Below, piece by piece: positions 1 through 7,020 of a stretch of 42,629 nucleotides of DNA (position 1 is the first letter of the stretch; each line of letters opens with the position of its first letter). The notes beneath the pieces were generated by a model, which saw nothing but the letters and a program-made list of their open reading frames with translations, did not search any database and was not told the DNA's origin. Made by a program: the position numbers and the translations under genes. The DNA is from a virus. The stretch is from the IMG/VR virus record IMGVR_UViG_3300048834_000361, positions 1 through 42,629 of that record, one strand, 5' to 3'.

Positions 1-23
1 CCCCTTGTGTGGGGCCCGGTCTC
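1..23 (-). terminator. Left part of a terminal hairpin split by the window ends
   Basis: Bases 11-23 (GGGGCCCGGTCTC) are the exact reverse complement of the last nine bases (42621-42629, GAGACCGGG) followed by bases 1-4 (CCCC). Joining the window ends gives a perfect 13-bp stem with the 6-base loop TTGTGT. It lies 6 bases beyond the stop codon of the leftward gene at 30-743, which suits a transcription terminator. The stem begins with the same GAGACCGG as the terminator at 795-824. No clear U-tract follows. A cos or packaging site is an alternative. Confidence 0.6.
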
Positions 24-29
24 GTGGGG

Positions 30-743
30 TCAGAAGTTGAGGCTTGCGTAGTGGGCGTTGCGGTGCGCCACCCAGGTGATGGCTTGCAGCTCGTGAGGGT
101 AGAGGGATCGGGTCGTCTGGGTCGGGTGCGGGATGAGCCGGGCGGTAGAGCGGTAGACGCTGGCGGCGTAGGTGTAGGCGCCCGGACGTTCCAGGATCTT
201 CGCTGCAGGGGTGGTGGCGAACAGTCGGGTGCCTGTCAGGATGTCGATGGCGTGCCGGTCAATCGTGACCGGGCCCGGACGGTCCGGACGGAGGATGTTT
301 GCGTAGAAGGACCGGACCTTTCGCCCACGTAGCACGTCCTCCGGCCGTGCCCCGTGGTAGATCCTCACTGCCTTGTCGTAGGCGTCGGCGAAATGTCCCG
401 GGTTGGTGTCGGGATCGGTGCACAAGTTGGCCGCCAACTGCAGGTTGGTGAGCCACCCCGTCTGCGGGGATAGAGCAGCGATGATGCCTGCGGCCTGAGC
501 GAGGGTGATGCTGTGGAGGGTGGCTAGCTCGTGGGCATGGGCGTTGGCTGTGAGGTACCAGGCGAGACCTTCGGTGACGTCAGCGTCCGTGGCGTCGGCC
601 AGTGTGCGCAAGACGTTCGCTGTCGGGTCGCTGTCCGGGCCCGTGACGTGGGACAGTAGGGCGTCGGTGGCCTGGCGGATACTGCGCTGCCGTTGTGCTC
701 GCCGGGCCGGGGTGGGGGCGGCTAGAGGGGTGAGGAAGGACAT
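30..743 (-). CDS. Conserved phage protein, possibly HhH-GPD-like
   Basis: A 237-residue soluble protein of unproven function. The ATG is preceded by AGGAG 7 bases upstream. Visible blocks are AALSPQTGW around residue 90, a Lys/Arg-rich segment leading into VTIDRHAIDILTG near residue 160, and ELQAITWVAHRN near the C-terminus. I have seen this arrangement in uncharacterised actinophage proteins. The IDRHA block resembles the VDTH segment carrying the catalytic Asp of helix-hairpin-helix DNA glycosylases such as endonuclease III, but no hairpin motif or iron-sulfur cysteines are seen, so the link is only a suggestion. It is the second gene of a short leftward unit after 840-1223, separated from it by a terminator. 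The stop lies 6 bases from the hairpin formed by the joined ends. Confidence 0.8.
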   Translation of the reverse strand: MSFLTPLAAPTPARRAQRQRSIRQATDALLSHVTGPDSDPTANVLRTLADATDADVTEGLAWYLTANAHAHELATLHSITLAQAAGIIAALSPQTGWLTNLQLAANLCTDPDTNPGHFADAYDKAVRIYHGARPEDVLRGRKVRSFYANILRPDRPGPVTIDRHAIDILTGTRLFATTPAAKILERPGAYTYAASVYRSTARLIPHPTQTTRSLYPHELQAITWVAHRNAHYASLNF

Positions 744-794
744 GGGAATTTCTCCTATCGGGTGGGGTGGCAGTAGGCAGATGCCTACATGAAA

Positions 795-824
795 GAGACC
801 GGAGCGCCTGAGCGCTCCGGTCTC
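795..824 (-). terminator. Rho-independent terminator, 13-bp stem
   Basis: GAGACCGGAGCGC (795-807), loop CTGA, then the perfect complement (812-824). Read leftward it is followed by TTTC. It lies between the stop of 840-1223 and the ribosome site of 30-743. The outer eight stem bases, GAGACCGG, equal those of the hairpin formed across the window ends. Confidence 0.75.
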
Positions 825-839
825 GTCATGTGGGCACCG

Positions 840-1223
840 CTAGCGCGCGGTGTGTAGGGGGAACGTGGGGCCGACCAGGGTAGGGAACTCGTCGGCACGC
901 TTGTGATGGAGCAGACAGCCGATGGCCGTCTGGCCGTGCGCTGCAGCGATGCCGCGGACGAAGACTCGGAACGCATCCAAGGATCGACAATCCCGGAGAT
1001 CCCGGTCGGCGCGCTTGGCATGGCGGATCTCCGCGACGATGACCCCTGAGTGTTCGGGGACTCCGTCCCACTCGCCGATCAGGTTGGCATCCGAGTAGAT
1101 CGTCGCATCGAAATAGCGCAGTTGGCGCAGTAGATCGGCGCGGATGCGGTCTCGGACGGAGGGGTCCGGATCGCCGAACGTCAGTGTGACCGTGGTCGGT
1201 ACGAGAGGGGAAAGGTTGCGCAT
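840..1223 (-). CDS. Hypothetical protein, 127 aa
   Basis: Not recognised. The start is placed at the ATG at 1223 because GAGGAG lies 7-12 bases upstream. A longer frame to 1274 exists but has no ribosome site. The 127-residue product is soluble and mixed alpha/beta in appearance, with an Asp/Arg-rich first half and a His-containing stretch (AAAHGQTAIGCLLHHKRAD) near residue 100. There is no signal peptide, membrane segment or cysteine cluster. It is the first gene of a short leftward unit opposite the late operon, with its control region between 1224 and 1500, and is followed by a strong terminator at 795-824. Early or host-takeover genes often occupy such positions, but nothing in the sequence shows a specific role. 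Confidence 0.75.
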   Translation of the reverse strand: MRNLSPLVPTTVTLTFGDPDPSVRDRIRADLLRQLRYFDATIYSDANLIGEWDGVPEHSGVIVAEIRHAKRADRDLRDCRSLDAFRVFVRGIAAAHGQTAIGCLLHHKRADEFPTLVGPTFPLHTAR

Positions 1224-1327
1224 GGTCGGATCTCCTCGGGGGTGATGGGGTACGTGCACCCTACGGCAGGACATGGGGGGAAGTGAAGTCTACGGACGTG
1301 ATTCTTAGTGTGACGTGTGGCGCAGTT

Positions 1328-1344
1328 TCTGACGGTCCGTCAGA
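1328..1344. promoter_or_regulatory. Perfect 17-bp palindrome, candidate operator
   Basis: TCTGACGG-T-CCGTCAGA is fully symmetric about one central base. It lies about 105 bases upstream of the leftward start at 1223. TAAGAAT, about 22 bases further downstream on that strand, could be a weak -10. A dimeric helix-turn-helix regulator would fit. A weak terminator (CTTT follows on the plus strand) is possible. Confidence 0.45.
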
Positions 1345-1520
1345 CTTTCCCCTCACCCCCGTCATGCGTTACGCCTGCGTCGTGTATAGCGTAACGTGGG
1401 GCATACGGCGTTAGGCACCCCTAACTATCTAGATGTTTCGCCCACGAGCGCGCGCATTTCCCCTTGTCCAGACGTTTGTGCAGACGGGCGGGTGCATACT
1501 CGTGACGCGAGTGTTAGTAG

Positions 1521-1549
1521 TTGCACCCCCCAACTATTGACTTAGTCAA
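1521..1549 (+). promoter_or_regulatory. Late-operon doublet TTG-N7-CAA-CTA-TTG-N7-CAA
   Basis: Two TTG-N7-CAA sites (1521-1533 and 1537-1549) are separated by CTA, 16 bp centre to centre, and share the block CAACTATTG with the element at 9899-9927. This one lies about 170 bases upstream of the first rightward gene (1718), the other about 100 bases upstream of the capsid gene. Identical spacing at two late-gene positions suggests an activator or repressor site, or a phage-specific promoter. TTGACT (1537) resembles a -35, but no good -10 follows at 17-18 bases. Confidence 0.6.
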
Positions 1550-1705
1550 CGAACGTGTGTGCGAGTGCCCGACCCACCCCCCACCCCCACCCCCCACCCC
1601 CCGCGCGTGTACCCCCCGGGGTAGTAGAACCTGGCGACCTCCCCCAACCGAGAGCCCCTGACCCCCCTCCTGGCGTATATCAGTTGCACTCGCAAGCGTC
1701 TGTGC

Positions 1706-1720
1706 TACCCTGCGGGCATG
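1706..1720 (+). promoter_or_regulatory. Degenerate start-associated element at 1718
   Basis: TACCCTGCGGGCATG ends in the start codon of the 1718 gene. It is one base shorter than, and otherwise close to, the TACCCTACGGGGTATG found at other late genes. Base pairing is weakened to CCC/GGG. Confidence 0.5.
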
Positions 1721-1987
1721 TACAAGTCGCAGCAGGTGACGGCCACAACCGCCGCAGCCCAGATCTCGCTCGCCAACGACAACGGCCACGCCGAGGCCCC
1801 GAAGGTGGTGTCGCTGTACACGACCGCGGCCGATGTGTACATCGGCGGCGTGGGCGTCACGGCAGCCACCGGGTTCCTTCTCCCTGCGAGCATCCCGTTC
1901 AGCCTGGCCAACGTGGCCGGCGAGGATCTGTACGTCATCAAGGGCGCGGGTTCCGGCACGGTCCACGTGCTGGAGAACCTGGCCTAA
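1718..1987 (+). CDS. Small beta-rich virion-associated protein
   Basis: 89 residues, first gene of the rightward late operon. The ATG is embedded in a start-associated element and no separate Shine-Dalgarno is evident. The sequence has alternating hydrophobic strands around VYIGGVGVTAATGFLLPA (residues 40-57) and ends in YVIKGAGSGTVHVLENLA. This resembles the small beta domain, with VYxGGxxVTxxxG followed by LYxIxxxGxVxVxVLE, that recurs in phage tail and capsid proteins, so a fibre-attachment or decoration role is likely. It is followed after 16 bases by the large fibre-like gene, which supports a shared role. It has no signal peptide or cysteines. The family match is from memory and not verified. 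Confidence 0.75.
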   Translation: MYKSQQVTATTAAAQISLANDNGHAEAPKVVSLYTTAADVYIGGVGVTAATGFLLPASIPFSLANVAGEDLYVIKGAGSGTVHVLENLA

Positions 1988-2003
1988 GGCGCGGCAGCCT
2001 CCG

Positions 2004-4100
2004 ATGCATCCCGCCTACCCGCCGCACCCGGCCCTGCTCCCGGCCGCGGGCCTGGCGCAGGTCGCGTACAACAAGGCCGTGTTCGGGCTCGATGCCCGCC
2101 GCACGCCTGGCGGGCTGTCCACGAACGTCATCCAGGACCTGTCTGCGAACGCTCTGCGTACGGCGTCGGGTACGACGGGTTCTGCGGCGATCGTGCAGGA
2201 CGGGCGGGGCGGGAAGGCGCTGCGGGTCCACGGGGGCACCCACGTCCGACCGTGCCAGTCGAGCGTCCCTGCGGGGATGCCGCTCGGCGGCGCTATCGAA
2301 GTCGAGTTTCGTTGGCCGACCGGCAACTTCGCCAACTTCGGGGCGATCATCTCGGAAGACACAGCCGCCAATCCGAACCGACGCTGGCAGGTGTACACGT
2401 CTAGCGGCTCGTCCAGTATTGCCTTCGCCGCCTACGACTCGTCGGGTAACGTACAGGTGAGCGGCGTCAGTCCTGCGATCATGAATGTCACTCAGGGGAA
2501 CTGGTGCCGCATTCGCCTTGAGGTGACAGAAACACCTCCTGGGACCTTGACGTACAAGTGGTACACCTGGGAAGCGGGGGCCTGGTCGCTGAAGTCAACG
2601 CAGACCGACCCGATGAATGCTGGCGGTTGGAACACCACGTCCACGGCGAAGTTCGCGGTCGGGGGCTTAGACAGCGCTGGAGCGGGGGCGGCCTTTTCTG
2701 ATCTGATCGGCTGGGCGCGAGTGCTCGACGCCAGCAACAACGTGCTGGCGGAGTTCAACCCCTCCCGCGACGCCAGCTTCTCCAGCCTGTCCTTCGTTTC
2801 CTCCACGACCGGCGAGACGTGGACGGTGACGCCTGGCGGTTCGGACAACTCCGATCCGCTGTGGTTGCCGTACGAGGGCGAACGGTACGTCCATATCCCA
2901 ACGGGAGCGTCGCAGAACAATCTCAGCGTCGCTCATGCCGCCAACCAGATCCCAACCGACGATCTGGATATCCTGGTTCGCGTCCGACTCCCCGCCTGGT
3001 CGGGATTGTCGGCAACGCAGATCTTCGGGCAGAAGACGGCCTTTGCTGACCCTGACCGGTACTGGTTGGTCGGAGCATTGACGACTGGCCTGCCTCGTGC
3101 CCAGATTTGGCCAGCAGGCACGACAGCCTCTGTGCTCGACCTGGATGCGGCAACGAATCTGGCGACGGCTGGGCTTGTCGGCGGCACGACCTACTGGCTT
3201 CGCTTCACGCTTGATGCGGATGACGGTGCAGGGAACCGCGTTCACGAATGGTTCTACGCCCCCGACTCGACGTCGATTCCGACGTCGTGGACGTCGCTGG
3301 GCGGGGCGACCGTTGCCGGTGCGATCACATGGACCGCAGCGGGGACGGCCCCCATCTACATGCCAGCGAACGCTGCATCTCCCGCCCAGGACTTGTTCAG
3401 GTTCGTCGTGCGCCATTCGATCGACGGGGCCGCTGTTCTTGACTGGTCCGCCACGGACCCCGTCAACGCCACCCACACGTCGTTCACGGCCTCCACGGGT
3501 CAGACGGTGACGGTCAACCGTGCCACGTCGGGCCGCAAGACGGCGGTGGTCGAGGCGAACAAGTGGTTGCTGGGCACCGACGATTACATCGAGGTGGCCG
3601 ACAACGCACTGTTGGATTTGGATGCTGCCACGGACTTCACCGTGCTGTGGGTCGGGCGGAACTTTGATAACTCTCCAAATGCGTCCCTGGTGACAAAGCG
3701 CAACACGATTGCATCTGCCGACACGATTGCTGGATGGCAACTCAGTCAGGCAACTCAAGCGTCTGGCATCAATCGAATCTTCATCGCGCGCGCCGACGGC
3801 ACGGCCTATGTGGTAACGAACGCCCCAAACATCGGATGGACAGCTGGCGATCTAGCCATGATCGCTGGCACGATCAACAGCGGCGGTAATCTGATCTCGT
3901 ATGTTGACTCAACGACAAGCACCATCGATGGCTCGGCGCAGGGCGACAGTTCCAATGCGCTTCCCGTCAGAATCGGCGCATCTTCCGCTGCCTCGCCAGG
4001 GTTCTACGCTAACTTTGAACTCTACGCCGTGTACATCTGGCGGGAGGCGTTGACCGCCTCGGAGCTTGCCGCCATCGCCGCCGATTGGGGTGCAGCATGA
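2004..4100 (+). CDS. Tail fibre-like protein with LamG-type domains
   Basis: 698 residues from the ATG at 2004, chosen because it follows the previous stop by 16 bases; the frame is open to 1833 but that stretch overlaps the 1718 gene. No strong ribosome site is visible. The protein is Ser/Thr/Ala/Gly-rich and appears built from three concanavalin A-like (LamG-type) beta-sandwich units, near residues 80-250, 300-480 and 500-698. The units are joined by linkers with the recurring pattern TGxTWTV or TGQTVTV. The last unit ends in YIWREALTASELAAIAADWG, a typical end for LamG/Laminin_G_3 domains. Such domains bind carbohydrate in tail fibres, so host-surface recognition is inferred. It sits directly before the terminase block and overlaps the next start by four bases. 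Confidence 0.8.
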   Translation: MHPAYPPHPALLPAAGLAQVAYNKAVFGLDARRTPGGLSTNVIQDLSANALRTASGTTGSAAIVQDGRGGKALRVHGGTHVRPCQSSVPAGMPLGGAIEVEFRWPTGNFANFGAIISEDTAANPNRRWQVYTSSGSSSIAFAAYDSSGNVQVSGVSPAIMNVTQGNWCRIRLEVTETPPGTLTYKWYTWEAGAWSLKSTQTDPMNAGGWNTTSTAKFAVGGLDSAGAGAAFSDLIGWARVLDASNNVLAEFNPSRDASFSSLSFVSSTTGETWTVTPGGSDNSDPLWLPYEGERYVHIPTGASQNNLSVAHAANQIPTDDLDILVRVRLPAWSGLSATQIFGQKTAFADPDRYWLVGALTTGLPRAQIWPAGTTASVLDLDAATNLATAGLVGGTTYWLRFTLDADDGAGNRVHEWFYAPDSTSIPTSWTSLGGATVAGAITWTAAGTAPIYMPANAASPAQDLFRFVVRHSIDGAAVLDWSATDPVNATHTSFTASTGQTVTVNRATSGRKTAVVEANKWLLGTDDYIEVADNALLDLDAATDFTVLWVGRNFDNSPNASLVTKRNTIASADTIAGWQLSQATQASGINRIFIARADGTAYVVTNAPNIGWTAGDLAMIAGTINSGGNLISYVDSTTSTIDGSAQGDSSNALPVRIGASSAASPGFYANFELYAVYIWREALTASELAAIAADWGAA

Positions 4101-4372
4101 GCATGATCGAAGACGGCGGCACTCCTGGCGGCAGGCTGGTCCTGACACCAGAACAGTACGCGCTGATCACCACGCCCGAGGTGCGTGCCACCGTCATCCG
4201 CTACGTGCCCGAAGCGGTGATGCTGGTGACTCCTGCGGAGTACGACGGGCTGTACGTCTATGACGATCACCGGCTCAAGGGCACCGAGGTCGACACGATC
4301 CTGTACCTGCTCGGCAACCCGTCGGTGCTGGATGCGATCGCAGCGGAGGTGCCTGATGAACCCGAAGTCTAG
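4097..4372 (+). CDS. Hypothetical protein, 91 aa
   Basis: Not recognised. The ATG overlaps the stop of the fibre gene (ATGA), suggesting coupled translation; GGGG lies 6 bases upstream. The protein is acidic and soluble, with several Tyr residues and a segment LTPEQYALITTPEVRATVIRY (residues about 16-36), then VTPAEYDGLYVYDDH. There is no membrane segment or cysteine. It lies between the fibre gene and another small gene that precedes the terminase. Fibre chaperones often follow fibre genes directly, but nothing in the sequence confirms that role here. Its 3' end overlaps the next start by 17 bases. Confidence 0.7.
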   Translation: MSMIEDGGTPGGRLVLTPEQYALITTPEVRATVIRYVPEAVMLVTPAEYDGLYVYDDHRLKGTEVDTILYLLGNPSVLDAIAAEVPDEPEV

Positions 4373-4565
4373 GCCCGAGTGGATGGACGCAGCGCTCGCC
4401 AAGCATGTCAAGCCGGCCGATGTCGCAGCGGGTCGGTCGGACCGTGCCCGCCTGCAGGCGGCGTTGCGCAGCCCGCAGAAGACGATTCGTGATGCGGCCG
4501 TGGCGGAGATCCGCGAGCGCGCAGCGGCACGACCGGAACCGCGGAACGTCACGCGCCGGCCCTGA
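4356..4565 (+). CDS. Small basic alpha-helical protein before terminase
   Basis: 69 residues starting at an ATG with GGAGG 7 bases upstream. It overlaps the previous gene by 17 bases in another frame. It is Arg/Ala/Lys-rich and predicted largely helical (LAKHVKPADVAAG; RLQAALRSPQKTIRDAAVAEIRERAAAR). The stop TGA forms the first three bases of the TGATACCCTACGGGGTATG element on which the terminase begins. The position directly before the large terminase invites a small-terminase guess. However, it is shorter than usual and lacks a clear helix-turn-helix, and a better small-subunit candidate lies at 37937-38395. Confidence 0.65.
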   Translation: MNPKSRPEWMDAALAKHVKPADVAAGRSDRARLQAALRSPQKTIRDAAVAEIRERAAARPEPRNVTRRP

Positions 4566-4581
4566 TACCCTACGGGGTATG
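4565..4581 (+). promoter_or_regulatory. Start-associated palindrome, terminase
   Basis: ATACCC-TACG-GGGTAT (4565-4580) overlaps the upstream stop TGA (4563-4565) at one end and the terminase ATG (4579-4581) at the other. As RNA it is a 6-bp stem closed by C(UACG)G, a UNCG tetraloop. GGGG lies only one base from the ATG, too close to act as a Shine-Dalgarno. Confidence 0.8.
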
Positions 4582-6387
4582 CTTCTCAGCGCCGAAGACA
4601 TCGCCGCGCTTTCCCCTGAGGCGGCGGAAGAGTACGTACGGGACCTGAAGCGGGTCGCAGCGGTGCGGTCCCCGCTCGATCTGGCCGAGCTGCTAGAGCC
4701 GACCACGATCCGCTACCCGCACTCGGAACTCATCAACGACGCCGTGGTTGCGCTCGTCGAGTACCGCCTGTACCGCGACGGCCCAGGGCCTGAGGGCGTC
4801 TGGTTGTACCGTACCGAGCAGGACGGCGAGCTGCACCGGGCCGCCAGCGCGCCCGACATCCCCCCGAACGCGGTCGAGTTCTTCGCCGTCCACCCCGACG
4901 ACGTCGAGGCCCCCGAGAAGGTCGGGGCCCGGCGCGTCATCTTCCAGCTCGCCATCGCGCTCCCGCCCCGGCACGGCAAGAGCTTCATCGTGTCGCAGTG
5001 GACGCCGTTGTGGTACTGGCTCCGCTACCCGGACCACGACATCGCGCTGGCCACGTACTCCGACGACTTCGCCTCCAGCCAGTGGGGCACGTGGTTGCGG
5101 CGCGCCGTCCACGAGCACCGGGACTTCCTTGGCTACGCCCTCGAAGGCGGCGCCCGGGCCAGCTCCTCGCACTTCAAGCTGTCCGGTGACCCGCGCCCGG
5201 CCGCGAAGCTTTCCGAGCGCGACGAGTTCCACGAGGTGCGCCGCACCGGCGGCGGGGTCCGGTTGGTCGGCCGCGAGGGCGCGATCACCGGTACCGGGTT
5301 CCAGTTCGGGATCATCGACGACCCGTTCAAGTCCTTCGCGGACGCCAGTTCGCAGGCGAACCGGGAGGCCGCAGCGCGCTGGTACACCTCGACGTGGCGG
5401 TCCCGGAAGACCCGTATCCCGGGCCGTCGCTACCCGGTCGAGGTGATGATGTTCACGCGCTGGCACACCGACGATCTGACCGGCCGGTTCGTGCTCACCG
5501 AGAACGGAACGGTCCGGCCGGACTGGTACCTGCTGCACCTGCCCGCGATCTGCGACGACCCGACCAACGACCCGCTGCACCGCCCCGAGGGCGCCGCCCT
5601 GTGTCCGGCCATCAAGACCCGGGCCGAGCTGCTGCAGGAGCAGGCGCACGACCCGGTCGTGTTCGCTGCGCTGCAGCAGGGCCGTCCGACGGCCGGGGGC
5701 ACCGGGGCGTTCAACCGCATGATGCTGTACGAGAACAGCGACAAGATCTACGTCACGCTCGACGACCTCGGCGACTCCTGGTTCTCCGTGAACCCGGAGG
5801 AGTGCGTCCGGTTCGCCACGATGGACGTGGCCGCTACGAAGAACACGTGGTCCGACTGGACGGTCTTCTCGGCGTGGGACTTCCACATCCCCACCCAGAA
5901 CCTGTTCCTGGTGTGGCGGGAGCGGCAGCGCATCACGACCGACGTCCAGGCGGACTGGGTGCTGGATCTGTGCCGGGCTTGGAACGTGCGCCACGTGGGC
6001 GTGGAGCACAAGACGTTCGGCATCAACCTGGCGCACGCGGTGAACGCCCGCAACGCCGGGGTGATGATGGAGCTGATGAAGATGAAGGGCGACCACTTCA
6101 CGCGCGCCGCCCCGTACATCGAGATGTGCAAGGCCCGCAAGGTGTTCTTCCCGAAGCAGGCGCCGTGGATCTCGCTGTGGCTGGAGGAGCACGCAGGGTT
6201 CCCGCACGCCACCCGGCACGACGACCAGGTCGACACGGGTAGCTTCGCTGTCGAGTACGTGCGCCGGTACCCGTCGAAGGCGGCCACGCCGGACGCGGCA
6301 CCGGCCGAGGTGCCCCGCCACGAGCGCCGCTTCCAGACGGGTGGACGGCGGCGGGCGATCTGGCAGGGTAGACTCGGTTCCATCTGA
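4579..6387 (+). CDS. terL: Terminase large subunit
   Basis: 602 residues. The packaging motor ATPase and nuclease cuts concatemers and pumps DNA into the prohead through the portal. The ATPase Walker A is LPPRHGKS at residues 128-135 and Walker B is IIDD at about 245-248. The RNase H-like nuclease has an Asp in ATMDVAAT (D416), a middle VGVEHKTFG block, and a distal acidic HDDQVD (547-552). Length and motif order match complete large terminases. The start is the ATG inside the palindromic element; upstream in-frame codons would overlap the preceding gene. A Zn-finger coiled-coil protein and a one-TM protein lie between it and the portal. Confidence 0.95.
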   Translation: MLLSAEDIAALSPEAAEEYVRDLKRVAAVRSPLDLAELLEPTTIRYPHSELINDAVVALVEYRLYRDGPGPEGVWLYRTEQDGELHRAASAPDIPPNAVEFFAVHPDDVEAPEKVGARRVIFQLAIALPPRHGKSFIVSQWTPLWYWLRYPDHDIALATYSDDFASSQWGTWLRRAVHEHRDFLGYALEGGARASSSHFKLSGDPRPAAKLSERDEFHEVRRTGGGVRLVGREGAITGTGFQFGIIDDPFKSFADASSQANREAAARWYTSTWRSRKTRIPGRRYPVEVMMFTRWHTDDLTGRFVLTENGTVRPDWYLLHLPAICDDPTNDPLHRPEGAALCPAIKTRAELLQEQAHDPVVFAALQQGRPTAGGTGAFNRMMLYENSDKIYVTLDDLGDSWFSVNPEECVRFATMDVAATKNTWSDWTVFSAWDFHIPTQNLFLVWRERQRITTDVQADWVLDLCRAWNVRHVGVEHKTFGINLAHAVNARNAGVMMELMKMKGDHFTRAAPYIEMCKARKVFFPKQAPWISLWLEEHAGFPHATRHDDQVDTGSFAVEYVRRYPSKAATPDAAPAEVPRHERRFQTGGRRRAIWQGRLGSI

Positions 6388-6408
6388 TCGCTCACCCCGG
6401 AGGCCCCC

Positions 6409-6753
6409 ATGCCGATCCTAGAGATCCCCGACTTCGACAACTCGACCATGAACGGTGCGACGTGCTGCGTGTGCGGCGGGCTGGTGATGCCCGAGCACAA
6501 GGGCGCGCACCGGCTCGCGTGGATCGAGCACGAGGGCCACTTCGACGTGTGCAACGTCTGCGTCCTGGAGGCCGCGACGCAGCTCGGCGCTCTGTCGGTG
6601 CCCACGGCCCGCAAGCTGCGGGACGAGAACCGAGACCTGAAGCGCGACAAGGACCGGCTAGTCAAGCGGGTGCGGCAGCTCGAACAGCTCACCGACACGC
6701 TGTCCGCCGAGCTGGCGGAGCGCGCGGCGGAGACCGGGGAGGCGGTGGCATGA
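6409..6753 (+). CDS. Zinc-ribbon coiled-coil protein
   Basis: 114 residues starting after GGAGG spaced 5 bases from the ATG. Two CxxC pairs (C19/C22 and C48/C51) flank a His-rich middle (EHKGAH, EHEGH) and should bind one zinc. The C-terminal half, from about residue 65, is a charged heptad-like coiled coil (RDENRDLKRDKDRLVKRVRQ then EQLTDTLSAELAERA). It lies between terminase and portal and overlaps the next gene by four bases (ATGA). A packaging accessory or HNH-like partner of terminase is conceivable, but no HNH active-site residues are seen. Function unknown. Confidence 0.75.
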   Translation: MPILEIPDFDNSTMNGATCCVCGGLVMPEHKGAHRLAWIEHEGHFDVCNVCVLEAATQLGALSVPTARKLRDENRDLKRDKDRLVKRVRQLEQLTDTLSAELAERAAETGEAVA

Positions 6754-7004
6754 TCGTCCTCGCCGTGGTGCTCGGGTTCGTGTCGGTGGCACAGATCGTC
6801 GGCACGATCGTGCTGGTGAACCGGCTGCTCGATGAGCAGCGCCGGGTCCTGGCCGCGGCCGTGGCCCCGTCACAGTCCGTGGCGACGGCCGTGCTGACCG
6901 CCGGGGAGCCGGGGAAGCGAAGCAACAGTTCCGCGGTTGTTCCGGACGCGGACCCCCGCCCCCCGACCAGCTCCGACATCCCGCTCGGGCTGAGCGGGTT
7001 CTGA
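6750..7004 (+). CDS. Small single-pass membrane protein
   Basis: 84 residues. The ATG overlaps the previous stop (ATGA). An N-terminal hydrophobic helix (residues 2-25, IVLAVVLGFVSVAQIVGTIVLV) is followed by a basic turn and an Ala/Ser/Pro-rich tail that should be cytoplasmic or periplasmic. It is not a clear signal peptide, because no cleavage site is evident. The stop TGA is the first part of the TGATACCCTACGGGGTATG element of the portal gene. A membrane protein between terminase and portal is unusual; it might be a lysis accessory or a membrane anchor. Not recognised. Confidence 0.65.
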   Translation: MIVLAVVLGFVSVAQIVGTIVLVNRLLDEQRRVLAAAVAPSQSVATAVLTAGEPGKRSNSSAVVPDADPRPPTSSDIPLGLSGF

Positions 7005-7020
7005 TACCCTACGGGGTATG
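7004..7020 (+). promoter_or_regulatory. Start-associated palindrome, portal
   Basis: Identical 17-base copy of ATACCCTACGGGGTATG. The upstream stop TGA is at 7002-7004 and the portal ATG at 7018-7020, so stop, hairpin and start form one 19-base unit. Confidence 0.8.

Larger units (their letters stand above)
1224..1717. other. Divergent control region without genes
   Basis: About 490 bases between leftward and rightward genes. Contents: a perfect palindrome at 1328-1344; ACGCTATAC on the minus strand near 1383-1391; TGGACAAGGGGAAA on the minus strand (1457-1470), a relative of the right-end repeats; a 5-bp-arm dyad ACTCG/CGAGT at 1498-1512; the doublet at 1521-1549; and a C-rich run at 1573-1602 whose complement is four G-runs separated by single T. 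No frame with a ribosome site is seen. No convincing SigA -35/-10 pair was found in either direction. Confidence 0.7.

Noticed and set aside
4693-6321. 542-codon antisense frame over the terminase gene
   Set aside because: Mirror of the terminase coding sequence, low-complexity composition, no start signal.
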